Assembly (NCBI GenBank): GCA_002402965.1
Contig: DHGW01000070.1
Coordinates: 20,664 to 84,663, forward strand
Length of the DNA: 64,000 nt
Source of the DNA: Bacteroidales bacterium UBA4788
Lineage (GTDB): Bacteria > Bacteroidota > Bacteroidia > Bacteroidales > VadinHA17
Direction: 5' to 3'
Part shown: positions 51,776-58,923 of the stretch, in pieces
Numbering within the stretch: position 1 is the first letter of the stretch
Layout of the letters: each line of letters begins with the position of its first letter
The notes under the pieces: model-generated
What the model was told of the DNA's origin: nothing
Seen by the model: only the letters and a program-made list of their open reading frames with translations
The model's database searches: none
Program-made: the position numbers and the translations under genes

Positions 51776-53545
51776 CTAACGGATTTCCAGGTAGTAAGGC
51801 ATGACGGTCATAATCCCGCCGGATGAAATAATCTCCTTCAGATCAAAATAGTATCTCGATACCTCACCGAGCTCGTTGCGTATGGCTCTCGCCCTGATAT
51901 CACCCATTAACTCTTTCAGCAGTTTCGTGTAAAAGTCAGCTGCCTCCGGCTTTTCAATGGTCCGGTACTCTTCCAGTCCGGCCAGTGAGGCAGCCTCCCT
52001 GATTGCGTCATTGAGTCCTCCGAACGAGTCGACGAGACCGATTCCGGCAGCATCGGCCCCGCTCCACACGTGGCCCTGTCCTATGCTGTCAACCGCTGCC
52101 TGGCTCATCTCCCTTCCTGCAGCAACAATATCAGTAAAGGTTTTATAGGTACGTTCAACATTGGCCTGAAGTGCATCTTTTTCGAAAGCGCTGAGAGGCC
52201 TGGTCAGCGACGGGGAGTCAGAGTGGGCATTGGTGCGTACGACATCGGAGCTGATACCCAGCTTTTTGTCAAGCAATACCTCAGCGTTGGGAATGAGCCC
52301 GAATACGCCTATCGATCCGGTCACGGTAACAGGCGATGCAATGATCTTCCTCGCGGCAGCAGAGATATAGTAACCTCCGCTGGCAGCATAGTTACCCATG
52401 GAGACAACGACAGGTTTCACCTTGTCAGTGAGTTCCACCTCGCGCCATATCTGGTCAGAGGCCATGGCACTTCCCCCCCGCGAATTGACCCTGAAGACTA
52501 CAGCCTTGACAGTTGAATCGAGGCGCAGCTTGCGCAACTCCGCAGCGTACCTTATACCACCTATGTTTGAGTCGTCACCCTCACCGTTGCTGATACTTCC
52601 CTCGGCGAAGAGGATGGCAATCTTATCCTTCCCTCCCTCAGAGGCATGCTTCACAGACACATTAGTGTACTTCGACATGGAGACGTAGCTGATCTTCTTG
52701 CCGGTGCCGATACCGGCGGCAGTTCTAATGCTGTCCTCCAGCTGGTCACGGTAGAGGGTGCCGTCAATCAGCCCGGCGTTTGTAATCAGTTGCGGGTCAT
52801 AGCCTGCAAGTGAGTCGGCAAGACTCATCACGCGTGCTACCGGCAGGCCGCGTGATTCGGATATAACATTTACCACATGCTCCCAGATTGATCCGGCATA
52901 TTCAGATATCTGGAGACGGTTTTCGTCACTGAGCTTATCGAGCATGTAAGGCTCCACGGCGCCTTTGAATTTTCCGTGCCTTATCACCTGCACCTCCACC
53001 CCAAGCTTGTCGAGAGCCTCCTTGTAGAATGTGACTTCGGCTGCCAGCCCCTTGAAGTCGAACATTGATGTGGGATTGATCCATATGGCGTCTGCAGCAG
53101 TAGAGATGAAGTAACTCTCCTGCATCATAATATAGTCTGAATAGGAATATACGAATTTGCCGCTTTTTCTGAACTCCTGCAGTGCGATGCGCAGCTCATC
53201 AGCCGTGGCCCATCCGGAAGGCATGGTGCCGTTTTCGATCAGGATGCCGCTTACCTTTTCATCCCCGGCAGCTTTTTTCAGGTTTTTCAGTAACTCGTTC
53301 AGGCCGGGCGTCTGGGTGAAAGACATTGTCATCGGGTCAATGGAGCTGAAAGGATTACCCGAGGACCGGTCCGGTATCAATGCTCCGGTTTTGATGACCA
53401 GCACGGATTTTTCAGGTATGCTGACCGATTTTTCCCCTGCAGCTGCCATGCCCGAAAAGACAGACAGCATTACCACGAAAAAGAGGATGCTGGTTATTAT
53501 CAGTCCCGCTATTACGGCGAGAAGCATTTTAAGGAAAGTTTTCAT
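51776..53545 (-). CDS. sppA: Signal peptide peptidase SppA, 67K type
   Basis: This is a membrane serine protease of 589 residues that clears cleaved signal peptides. The ATG at 53545 starts MKTFLKMLLAVIAGLIITSILFFVVMLSVF, a single N-terminal membrane anchor; a start 48 bases upstream would add non-membrane residues. It has two tandem ClpP-like halves, as in the long SppA of E. coli. The N-terminal half supplies the general-base Lys in RHGKFKGAVEP (about residue 190). The C-terminal half supplies the nucleophile in NYAASGGYYIS (about 388), with VNSRGGSA before it. It is the first gene of the sppA-lpxK-PNP unit. Confidence 0.95.
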   Translation of the reverse strand: MKTFLKMLLAVIAGLIITSILFFVVMLSVFSGMAAAGEKSVSIPEKSVLVIKTGALIPDRSSGNPFSSIDPMTMSFTQTPGLNELLKNLKKAAGDEKVSGILIENGTMPSGWATADELRIALQEFRKSGKFVYSYSDYIMMQESYFISTAADAIWINPTSMFDFKGLAAEVTFYKEALDKLGVEVQVIRHGKFKGAVEPYMLDKLSDENRLQISEYAGSIWEHVVNVISESRGLPVARVMSLADSLAGYDPQLITNAGLIDGTLYRDQLEDSIRTAAGIGTGKKISYVSMSKYTNVSVKHASEGGKDKIAILFAEGSISNGEGDDSNIGGIRYAAELRKLRLDSTVKAVVFRVNSRGGSAMASDQIWREVELTDKVKPVVVSMGNYAASGGYYISAAARKIIASPVTVTGSIGVFGLIPNAEVLLDKKLGISSDVVRTNAHSDSPSLTRPLSAFEKDALQANVERTYKTFTDIVAAGREMSQAAVDSIGQGHVWSGADAAGIGLVDSFGGLNDAIREAASLAGLEEYRTIEKPEAADFYTKLLKELMGDIRARAIRNELGEVSRYYFDLKEIISSGGIMTVMPYYLEIR

Positions 53546-53617
53546 TTCTGCAGTCGTTGATTTATGTGACCAAATTATAAAAAAAACAGGCATCTTTAAG
53601 GCTCTGAAGATTATGAT

Positions 53618-54130
53618 ATGAAATTGCCATCCACATCAGATGTCATTGCAGGTCTAGGCAGCAACCTCGGAGACAAATTTGCCGCCCTTGGACGTGCCAT
53701 GGAGCTGATCAGGGAGGAGGCGGGGGAGATAACCGCCGCCTCGTCGGTCTGGGAGACAGAGCCGTGGGGATTTGACGCTGACGAGCAGTTTCTGAACATA
53801 GTGGTGGTTATACGGACTGCCCTTCAGCCGGGCAGGCTGATGCAGCTTTTCAGGTCTATTGAAGGGCGCATGGGACGAAAACGCAGCGGCGGGGGAAGGT
53901 ATGAGTCGCGCATTATCGACCTTGACATACTGTTATGGGAAAGCCGGGTCATCACCATGCCGGGCCTGGAGGTGCCGCATCCGAAGCTCGCGTCAAGACG
54001 GTTTGTGCTTGAGCCCTTCGCGGAGGTGGCTCCGGACGCCGTTCACCCGGTGACGGGACTGACAGTGGCTGAGATGCTTCAGCTCTGTGACGACCGGTCT
54101 GATGTCAGGCTGGCTGCCAGACAGTTTTAA
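53618..54130 (+). CDS. folK: 2-amino-4-hydroxy-6-hydroxymethyldihydropteridine pyrophosphokinase
   Basis: FolK transfers pyrophosphate from ATP to hydroxymethyl-dihydropterin in folate synthesis. The 170-residue protein shows VIAGLGSNLGDK, SSVWETEPWGFDADEQFLNIVV, RSIEGRMGRKRSGGGRYESRIIDLDILLW (ATP- and Mg-binding RxxRxxDxDxL region) and VPHPKLASRRFVLEPFAEVAPD. These are all FolK hallmarks in the normal order. It is divergent from sppA across a 72-base gap and overlaps the convergent radC gene end by four bases. It is likely monocistronic. Confidence 0.96.
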   Translation: MKLPSTSDVIAGLGSNLGDKFAALGRAMELIREEAGEITAASSVWETEPWGFDADEQFLNIVVVIRTALQPGRLMQLFRSIEGRMGRKRSGGGRYESRIIDLDILLWESRVITMPGLEVPHPKLASRRFVLEPFAEVAPDAVHPVTGLTVAEMLQLCDDRSDVRLAARQF

Positions 54131-54810
54131 AGCGCCCCGTTGTCAGCGAAACTGTAATAATCCTTTCCCGCAACTATCAGGTGATCAAGGAGCTGAATAT
54201 CCATCAGTGCTCCCGCCTCCTTAATCTTCTGCGTAATGCGGATATCGGAGTCGCTCGGACTGGTGTTTCCTGAAGGATGGTTGTGGCAGATGACCAGTCC
54301 TGATGCAAGGGTCTCAATCGCCTTTTTCATTACAATGCGGACGTCGGTCACTGTACCGCTGACACCTCCCTGGCTGATCTTCATTCTTCCGGTGACACGG
54401 TTGGCCCTGTTGAGGAAGAGAATCCAGAACTCCTCATGGGGCAGGTCTTCCATCAGGGGGCTGATGATGCTGAAAACATCTGCTGAAGAGCGTATCTGTG
54501 GATTTTCGGAAGCTTCGGCTATTTTTCGTCGCCGCCCGAGTTCCAGGGCGGCTGCGATTGTGACAGCTTTTGCTTCACCCATGCCCTTGATTTTGCGTAT
54601 CTCGCCAGCGCTGAGTTTCCCCAGCTGACCGAGTGAGTTGCCGGCCATGGCCAGCAGTTCGCGTGCCAGGTCCAGGGCGGAGTTGTTCCTGATTCCTGAT
54701 CCGATAAGAATAGCTAACAGCTCAGCATCGCTGAGGCTTGACGGGCCCTTGTTCCAGAGCCGTTCACGGGGTCTGTCCTCGACAGCCCAGTCAGTGATTT
54801 TCATTGACAT
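54127..54810 (-). CDS. radC: RadC-family JAB/MPN-domain protein
   Basis: This protein has 227 residues from the ATG at 54810 (MSMKITDWAVEDRPRERL; the ATG two codons later is as good). The N-terminal helix-hairpin-helix part has LSDAELLAILIGSG and GEIRKIKGMGEAKAVTIAAALELGRR. The C-terminal JAB domain carries the metalloprotease-like motif CHNHPSGNTSPSDSD. The family is named for DNA repair, but that role is doubtful; deubiquitinase-like or DNA-processing roles have been proposed for relatives. It follows rpsT on the minus strand, separated by a strong terminator. Confidence 0.93.
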   Translation of the reverse strand: MSMKITDWAVEDRPRERLWNKGPSSLSDAELLAILIGSGIRNNSALDLARELLAMAGNSLGQLGKLSAGEIRKIKGMGEAKAVTIAAALELGRRRKIAEASENPQIRSSADVFSIISPLMEDLPHEEFWILFLNRANRVTGRMKISQGGVSGTVTDVRIVMKKAIETLASGLVICHNHPSGNTSPSDSDIRITQKIKEAGALMDIQLLDHLIVAGKDYYSFADNGAL

Positions 54811-54840
54811 GCAGCAAAACGTATTATCCCGCTGCAATAT

Positions 54841-54875
54841 AAAAAAAACAGCCGTCACCAGGAAGTGACGGCTGT
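54841..54875 (-). terminator. Terminator of rpsT
   Basis: ACAGCCGTCAC / GTGACGGCTGT is a perfect 11-bp stem with a six-base loop, followed on the minus strand by eight T residues. It lies 21 bases past the rpsT stop codon and ahead of radC. Confidence 0.93.
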
Positions 54876-54895
54876 GAAATATTAGGAGTAGAACC

Positions 54896-55150
54896 CTATT
54901 TCAGGCTCTGAGCGTGTTTCGTTATGGAAGATTTGAGGTTGGATGCCTTGTTCTTGTGGATTACATTCTTCTTTGCCAGCTTGTCAAGGACGGCACTGAG
55001 TTCAGGCAGCATCTTGTCAGCCTCAGCCTTATCGGTTGTCTTGCGCATCTTTTTGAGGGCATTGCGCATTGTGCGGGCGTAGTACTTGTTGTCTTCCTTC
55101 CTTGCCTCTGCCTGTCTTGCGGCTTTGAGTGCCGATTTATGGTTAGCCAT
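54896..55150 (-). CDS. rpsT: 30S ribosomal protein S20
   Basis: This is an 84-residue, very basic, all-helical protein of the small ribosomal subunit that binds 16S rRNA. It begins [20 protein letters not shown] and contains [47 protein letters not shown], the classical S20 sequence ending in KHAQSLK. It lies 23 bases downstream of tRNA-Glu on the same strand and ends at a strong terminator, so tRNA-Glu and rpsT may share a transcript starting at the tRNA promoter. Confidence 0.97.
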   Translation of the reverse strand: MANHKSALKAARQAEARKEDNKYYARTMRNALKKMRKTTDKAEADKMLPELSAVLDKLAKKNVIHKNKASNLKSSITKHAQSLK

Positions 55151-55173
55151 AATTTCTGTTTATGTGTATTTCG

Positions 55174-55245
55174 TAGTCCATAGGGGAATCGAACCCCTGT
55201 TACCAGGATGAAAACCTGACGTCCTAACCACTAGACGAATGGACC
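55174..55245 (-). tRNA. tRNA-Glu (anticodon TTC)
   Basis: The minus strand gives acceptor GGTCCAT / ATGGACT, a D arm with AGTGGTTAGG, anticodon loop TTTTCAT (anticodon TTC) closed by CAGG / CCTG, and T arm AGGGG-TTCGATT-CCCCT. The discriminator base is A and CCA is not encoded. Confidence 0.95.
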
Positions 55246-55262
55246 TTAAAGAACTTAAAAAA

Positions 55263-55337
55263 GCGGATGCAAAGATGGAGCCTTTTTTTTTAACTGCAAA
55301 ATATTTTTCAAAAAAATAGTTCCGGCTTTGCATCCGC
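55263..55337. repeat. 12-bp inverted repeat upstream of tRNA-Glu
   Basis: GCGGATGCAAAG (55263-55274) and CTTTGCATCCGC (55326-55337) are perfect complements with a 51-base AT-rich interval. One arm overlaps the putative -7 element of the tRNA-Glu promoter. Confidence 0.75.
55270..55301 (-). promoter_or_regulatory. Promoter of tRNA-Glu (and possibly rpsT)
   Basis: On the minus strand TTTG (55301-55298), a 20-base spacer and CATCTTTG (55277-55270) match the Bacteroidota promoter except for the first -7 base. The mature tRNA starts 24 bases downstream. Confidence 0.65.
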
Positions 55338-55362
55338 CATTATATGGGGGTGTCGATATCTC

Positions 55363-55830
55363 CTAAAAGACGTACCTTACGTAGAAGCCTCCGTTCCAGT
55401 ATGACCATCCCGGCCCGCTAGTGAGCTGGAAGGAGGGTCCTACTCCGAGACCTAAGTTAAGAGGTATATCATCCAGCGTATATTCAAGCCCGATGATGCC
55501 GTCTACACCTATCAGGATGCCTGTACCGTAATCATCCTTGTAATAATCATTCCAAAAGCCAAGATGAGCTCCGGGTCCAATGAACCAGTCGAGGTTAGGT
55601 GTCCAGTCAGTCGGATACTGCCACTCGTAAAAACCGGTTATAACGAAGTTGTGACCCCAGTATCCGGTACCGGCTATAAGTTCAAGGGCATTAGTGCTGT
55701 TAATGAATGTTTTGAAGGTTATACCTGAGGGATCACCGCCCCTGAGGCCGATAGCTGATTTGTAACTCTGAGCCTGTGCACCGAATGTAAGTGCAGCAAG
55801 TAATAGTAAGATAGTCAGTGTTCTTTTCAT
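55363..55830 (-). CDS. Small outer-membrane beta-barrel protein
   Basis: This 155-residue protein has the signal peptide MKRTLTILLLLAALTFGAQA. The mature chain is a run of amphipathic strands with turns: KSAIGLRGGDPSGITFKTFI, ALELIAGTGYWGHNFVITGFYEWQYP, LDWFIGPGAHLGFWN, GILIGVDGIIGLEYTLDD, LNLGLGVGPSFQLTSG, ending GGFYVRYVF with a terminal aromatic. It looks like an eight-stranded OmpA/OmpW-sized barrel; no ligand is evident. TAAATTTG on the minus strand at 55873-55866 is a perfect -7 promoter element, 35 bases ahead of the ATG. Confidence 0.82.
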   Translation of the reverse strand: MKRTLTILLLLAALTFGAQAQSYKSAIGLRGGDPSGITFKTFINSTNALELIAGTGYWGHNFVITGFYEWQYPTDWTPNLDWFIGPGAHLGFWNDYYKDDYGTGILIGVDGIIGLEYTLDDIPLNLGLGVGPSFQLTSGPGWSYWNGGFYVRYVF

Positions 55831-55904
55831 AATATTGAAATTTAATTTGTGATAATGCTCTCATGCAAATTTACAACAAACTAACGGATTTGGCCCGTTT
55901 TTGT

Positions 55905-56714
55905 TTATTTGAAGAGTAACAGACTAAGTGCCATCACTGCCATTCCCGACACCAGTCCGTAGATCGAGAGATGGTGTTCCCCGTATTTCTCGGCTGCCGG
56001 CAGAAGCTCATCGAGCGATATGAACACCATGATCCCTGCCACGAAGCAGAATAGCCCTCCCATCAGTGAATCTGTCATCAGCGGAAGCAGCAGCAGGTAC
56101 CCGGCAAGGGCTCCCACCGGTTCCGCGATGCCGCTCAGGAAGGAGAGCCTGAATGCCTTTCGCTTGCTTCCGGTGGCATAATAGATCGGTACCGAAACGG
56201 CGATGCCTTCCGGGATGTTGTGAATAGCCACGGCCACCGCAATGGCTATACCTATTTTCGGGTCAGAGAGGGCTGCAGTGAAGGTCGCAAGTCCTTCCGG
56301 GAAGTTGTGTATCCCGATTGCCAGGGCGGTCATTGTACCCATTCGAAGCAGTTTACCGCTTCTGGCCTCCTCTTCTCCCCCTTCTATTTTTCTGGCCTCG
56401 TGAGGGTTCTCCTGTGACGGTATGAGCCTGTCAATGATACCTATGAGAGCTATGCCGCCAAAGAAGGCCAGGACTGACACCCACCACCCCTGGCGATCAC
56501 CCATGGCGACGGTCAGAACCTCCCGTCCCTTTACGAAGATCTCAACGAAGGCAACATAGATCATCACCCCGGCGGAAAAGCCAAGGCTGATAGTCAGAAA
56601 CTTCGTGTTTGTCCTTTTGGCAAAGAAGGCGATTGTGCTTCCCACACCCGTCGCGAGACCGGCAAAAAGCGTCAGTCCAAAGGCAAACAATATGGTGTTG
56701 AAGTCGGGGTTCAT
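55905..56714 (-). CDS. zupT: ZIP-family divalent metal transporter
   Basis: This 269-residue inner-membrane protein has about eight helices and imports zinc and other divalent metals. The binuclear metal site is visible in helices four and five: [12 protein letters not shown] and [12 protein letters not shown], the hallmark of ZupT. A cytoplasmic loop with charged and His residues ([19 protein letters not shown]) precedes them. N-terminal [20 protein letters not shown] and C-terminal [19 protein letters not shown] also fit the family. It is divergent from the MBL-fold gene; the 76-base gap holds both promoters. Confidence 0.94.
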   Translation of the reverse strand: MNPDFNTILFAFGLTLFAGLATGVGSTIAFFAKRTNTKFLTISLGFSAGVMIYVAFVEIFVKGREVLTVAMGDRQGWWVSVLAFFGGIALIGIIDRLIPSQENPHEARKIEGGEEEARSGKLLRMGTMTALAIGIHNFPEGLATFTAALSDPKIGIAIAVAVAIHNIPEGIAVSVPIYYATGSKRKAFRLSFLSGIAEPVGALAGYLLLLPLMTDSLMGGLFCFVAGIMVFISLDELLPAAEKYGEHHLSIYGLVSGMAVMALSLLLFK

Positions 56715-56790
56715 TGGTAACCGTACCGTTCTGAATCACCTGTCAAAAATACCAAAATTGGTTATCTTGCAGCCGTTAAGATGGCGTAAA

Positions 56791-57630
56791 ATGAAAATAT
56801 CTCTTTTCAATATATCAAACTTCAGGGTAGACGGGGGTGCTATGTTCGGGGTTATTCCCAAAGCTCTCTGGAGCCGGCAGATCATGGCAGACGAAAACAA
56901 TACGGTTGACCTCTCCCTCACCACCCTCATTGTGGAAACAGGGGGCAGGGTGATACTCGTGGATGCAGGGTGGGGCGACAAGCAGGATGAGAAGTTCTTC
57001 CGTCATGCTTACCTCCACGGTGGCTCGGGGCTCACTGGCGGGCTGGCGGGGTGCGGGTACAGGCCGGAGGATGTCACCGATGTGATTATCACCCACCTGC
57101 ATGCCGACCATTGCGGAGGTTGTTTCCTTAACGCACCGGGAGGGGGACAGGCTCCTCTTTTCCCCGATGCAACCTACCATATCAGCCGTGAGCAGTGGGA
57201 GTGGGCTAATGAGTCAAATCTCCGCGAGGAGGATGCCTTTCTCCCTGAGAACATAAAACCCTTCGGGGAGAGCGGCATGCTTAACCTCATTGAGGAGAAC
57301 AGCGAACTTTGCCCGGGAGTGACGCTGAAACTCTTTTACGGCCACACTCCGGGGCTTATGCTGCCGGAGATTGATTTCAACGGGAAGAAGCTGTTCTATG
57401 CAGGCGACCTCTTTCCTACGACCGCTCATATACCATTGCTCTGGAACATGGCATACGATCTCCTCCCGCTTGTAACCATTGCCGAAAAGCAGGAGATACT
57501 GACTGAGGCGCTGCACAATGACCACCTGATCATCTTTCAGCATGATCCTGTGACGGAGTGCTGTGCACTTACGGAAACGCCAAAGGGAATCAGGGCGGGG
57601 AAGAAAGGAAAGCTTTCAGATTTCCTTTAG
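56791..57630 (+). CDS. MBL-fold metallo-hydrolase
   Basis: This is a 279-residue cytoplasmic metallo-beta-lactamase-fold hydrolase. The chosen ATG begins MKISLFNISNFRVDGGAMFGV; the frame runs further upstream but that part overlaps the divergent zupT gene and is not protein-like. Metal ligands are in THLHADHCGG. Further typical points are LIVETGGRVILVDAGWGDK, GHTPGLML (third His), LFYAGDLFPT (bridging Asp) and IIFQHDPV (last His). The layout resembles the quorum-quenching lactonase/arylsulfatase-like branch with an MFGVIPK start. The substrate is not predictable. Confidence 0.9.
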   Translation: MKISLFNISNFRVDGGAMFGVIPKALWSRQIMADENNTVDLSLTTLIVETGGRVILVDAGWGDKQDEKFFRHAYLHGGSGLTGGLAGCGYRPEDVTDVIITHLHADHCGGCFLNAPGGGQAPLFPDATYHISREQWEWANESNLREEDAFLPENIKPFGESGMLNLIEENSELCPGVTLKLFYGHTPGLMLPEIDFNGKKLFYAGDLFPTTAHIPLLWNMAYDLLPLVTIAEKQEILTEALHNDHLIIFQHDPVTECCALTETPKGIRAGKKGKLSDFL

Positions 57631-57685
57631 CAGAACTACAGGCTGACCGGCCGACGGAAGCCTTATTTAACCGGCAGAGCAGCAA

Positions 57686-58699
57686 TCACTTTACTGACGA
57701 TGAACCCCGGATCACCAGTTCGGACGTGATAACCTTGTTCTGAATGGGTCCCCTGGGTTTTTCTATGCGGTCAATCAGCAGCCTGGCAGCTTCCTGCCCC
57801 ATCTCAAATCCTTTCTGGTCAACGGACGTAAGACCAGGGTCAGTGAGGGTGGCAATCTGGCTGTTGGTGAACCCTACAACGGCTATATCCTCAGGTATCC
57901 TGAGTCCGTGACGCTTTATGATCATCATTGACTGTGCCGCAGTAAGGTCATTGACTGCAAAGAAAGCCTCGGGCCTGGGTGTACGTTCCAGCATTGCCGG
58001 TATCATCCTCTCGGCGCTTTCGATGTCATCGCATCTCAGGATATCATCCACGGAAGGAGTGAGCCTGTATTCCTTCATCGCTTTGAGGTAGCCCTCCAGT
58101 CTGTGGCGTGCAATGGCAAGCTGCGGGGGACCGGAGAGATGCACAATGCGTTTCTTCCCTGTCCGCAGGAGATGGATCACTGCCTTGTAGGCGCCGGTCT
58201 CATCGTCAATGACGACGCTGTCAGTCCTGAGCTCTTCTACTGCCCGGTCAAAGAAGACGAGAGGGATATCCTTATCCAGGATGCTCCTGTAATGCCTGTA
58301 ATCAGTGGTGGTCTTCGCCACTGAGGCCAGTATGCCGTCAACGCGGCTGGAAAGAAGTGTCCTGATGTTCTTCAATTCATGCTCCCATAACTCGTTGCTC
58401 TGGCAGAGGATCATGTTGTAGTCACGCTGGTAAACCACATCCTCAATGCCGCTGATAACCGTTGAGAAGAAGTAGTGTACCACGTCTGGTATTATCACGC
58501 CGATAGTCTTCGATGAGCCGCTTTTAAGGCTCAGTGCAATAGGGTTGGGCCTGTAGTTCCAGCGTTCGGCAAGCTCATTCACGGCATCCCGGGTTGCCTG
58601 GCTTATGTCAGGGTGATCCTTGAGGGCCCTGGAGACTGTTGAGGGTGATATCCCCAACTCGCGGGCGATATCCTTTATGGTTATGTTTTCTCTGCCCAT
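57686..58699 (-). CDS. LacI-family transcriptional regulator of the starch-like locus
   Basis: This is a 337-residue repressor from the ATG at 58699 (MGRENITIKDIARELGISPSTVSRALKDHP); an upstream start would add a non-conserved extension. The N-terminal helix-turn-helix and hinge (NYRPNPIALSLKSG) bind DNA. The rest is a periplasmic-binding-like sensor (TIGVIIPDVVHYFFSTVISGIEDVV, VDGILASVAKTT, FFAVNDLTAAQSMMI, VAVVGFTNSQIATLTDPGLTSVDQ). It is divergent from the third SusC gene. LacI-SusC-SusD-SusE order is typical of Bacteroidota starch/maltodextrin loci, so an alpha-glucan oligosaccharide is the likely effector, by analogy only. Confidence 0.93.
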   Translation of the reverse strand: MGRENITIKDIARELGISPSTVSRALKDHPDISQATRDAVNELAERWNYRPNPIALSLKSGSSKTIGVIIPDVVHYFFSTVISGIEDVVYQRDYNMILCQSNELWEHELKNIRTLLSSRVDGILASVAKTTTDYRHYRSILDKDIPLVFFDRAVEELRTDSVVIDDETGAYKAVIHLLRTGKKRIVHLSGPPQLAIARHRLEGYLKAMKEYRLTPSVDDILRCDDIESAERMIPAMLERTPRPEAFFAVNDLTAAQSMMIIKRHGLRIPEDIAVVGFTNSQIATLTDPGLTSVDQKGFEMGQEAARLLIDRIEKPRGPIQNKVITSELVIRGSSSVK

Positions 58700-58923
58700 C
58701 TTTGGGAATGCTGATACGTGTAAAGATAAAAAAAAATCACTTACAAAATTGGCCTCAGGAATTACCATATGCCCAATTCAAACGTTTGCGGTAACGATTG
58801 CGTAAAAAAGCTGAAAAAGAGTTGGTTAACTCTGAAAAAAGATCGATTTTTATCATCCCAAACCTGGATAAATAATTTAGCAATAATAACATTTTTGAAA
58901 ACTGCAATTAAACTAATCTATTT
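58700..58923. promoter_or_regulatory. Divergent control region of the third locus
   Basis: This gap between the repressor and SusC genes contains the perfect palindrome CAAACGTTTG at 58779-58788, of LacI-operator type with a central CG. It also has a near-direct repeat ACGTTTGCG (58782-58790) / ACGATTGCG (58794-58802). The SusC-side promoter is not clear; TTTTTG near 58892 could be a -33 element. Confidence 0.6.
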
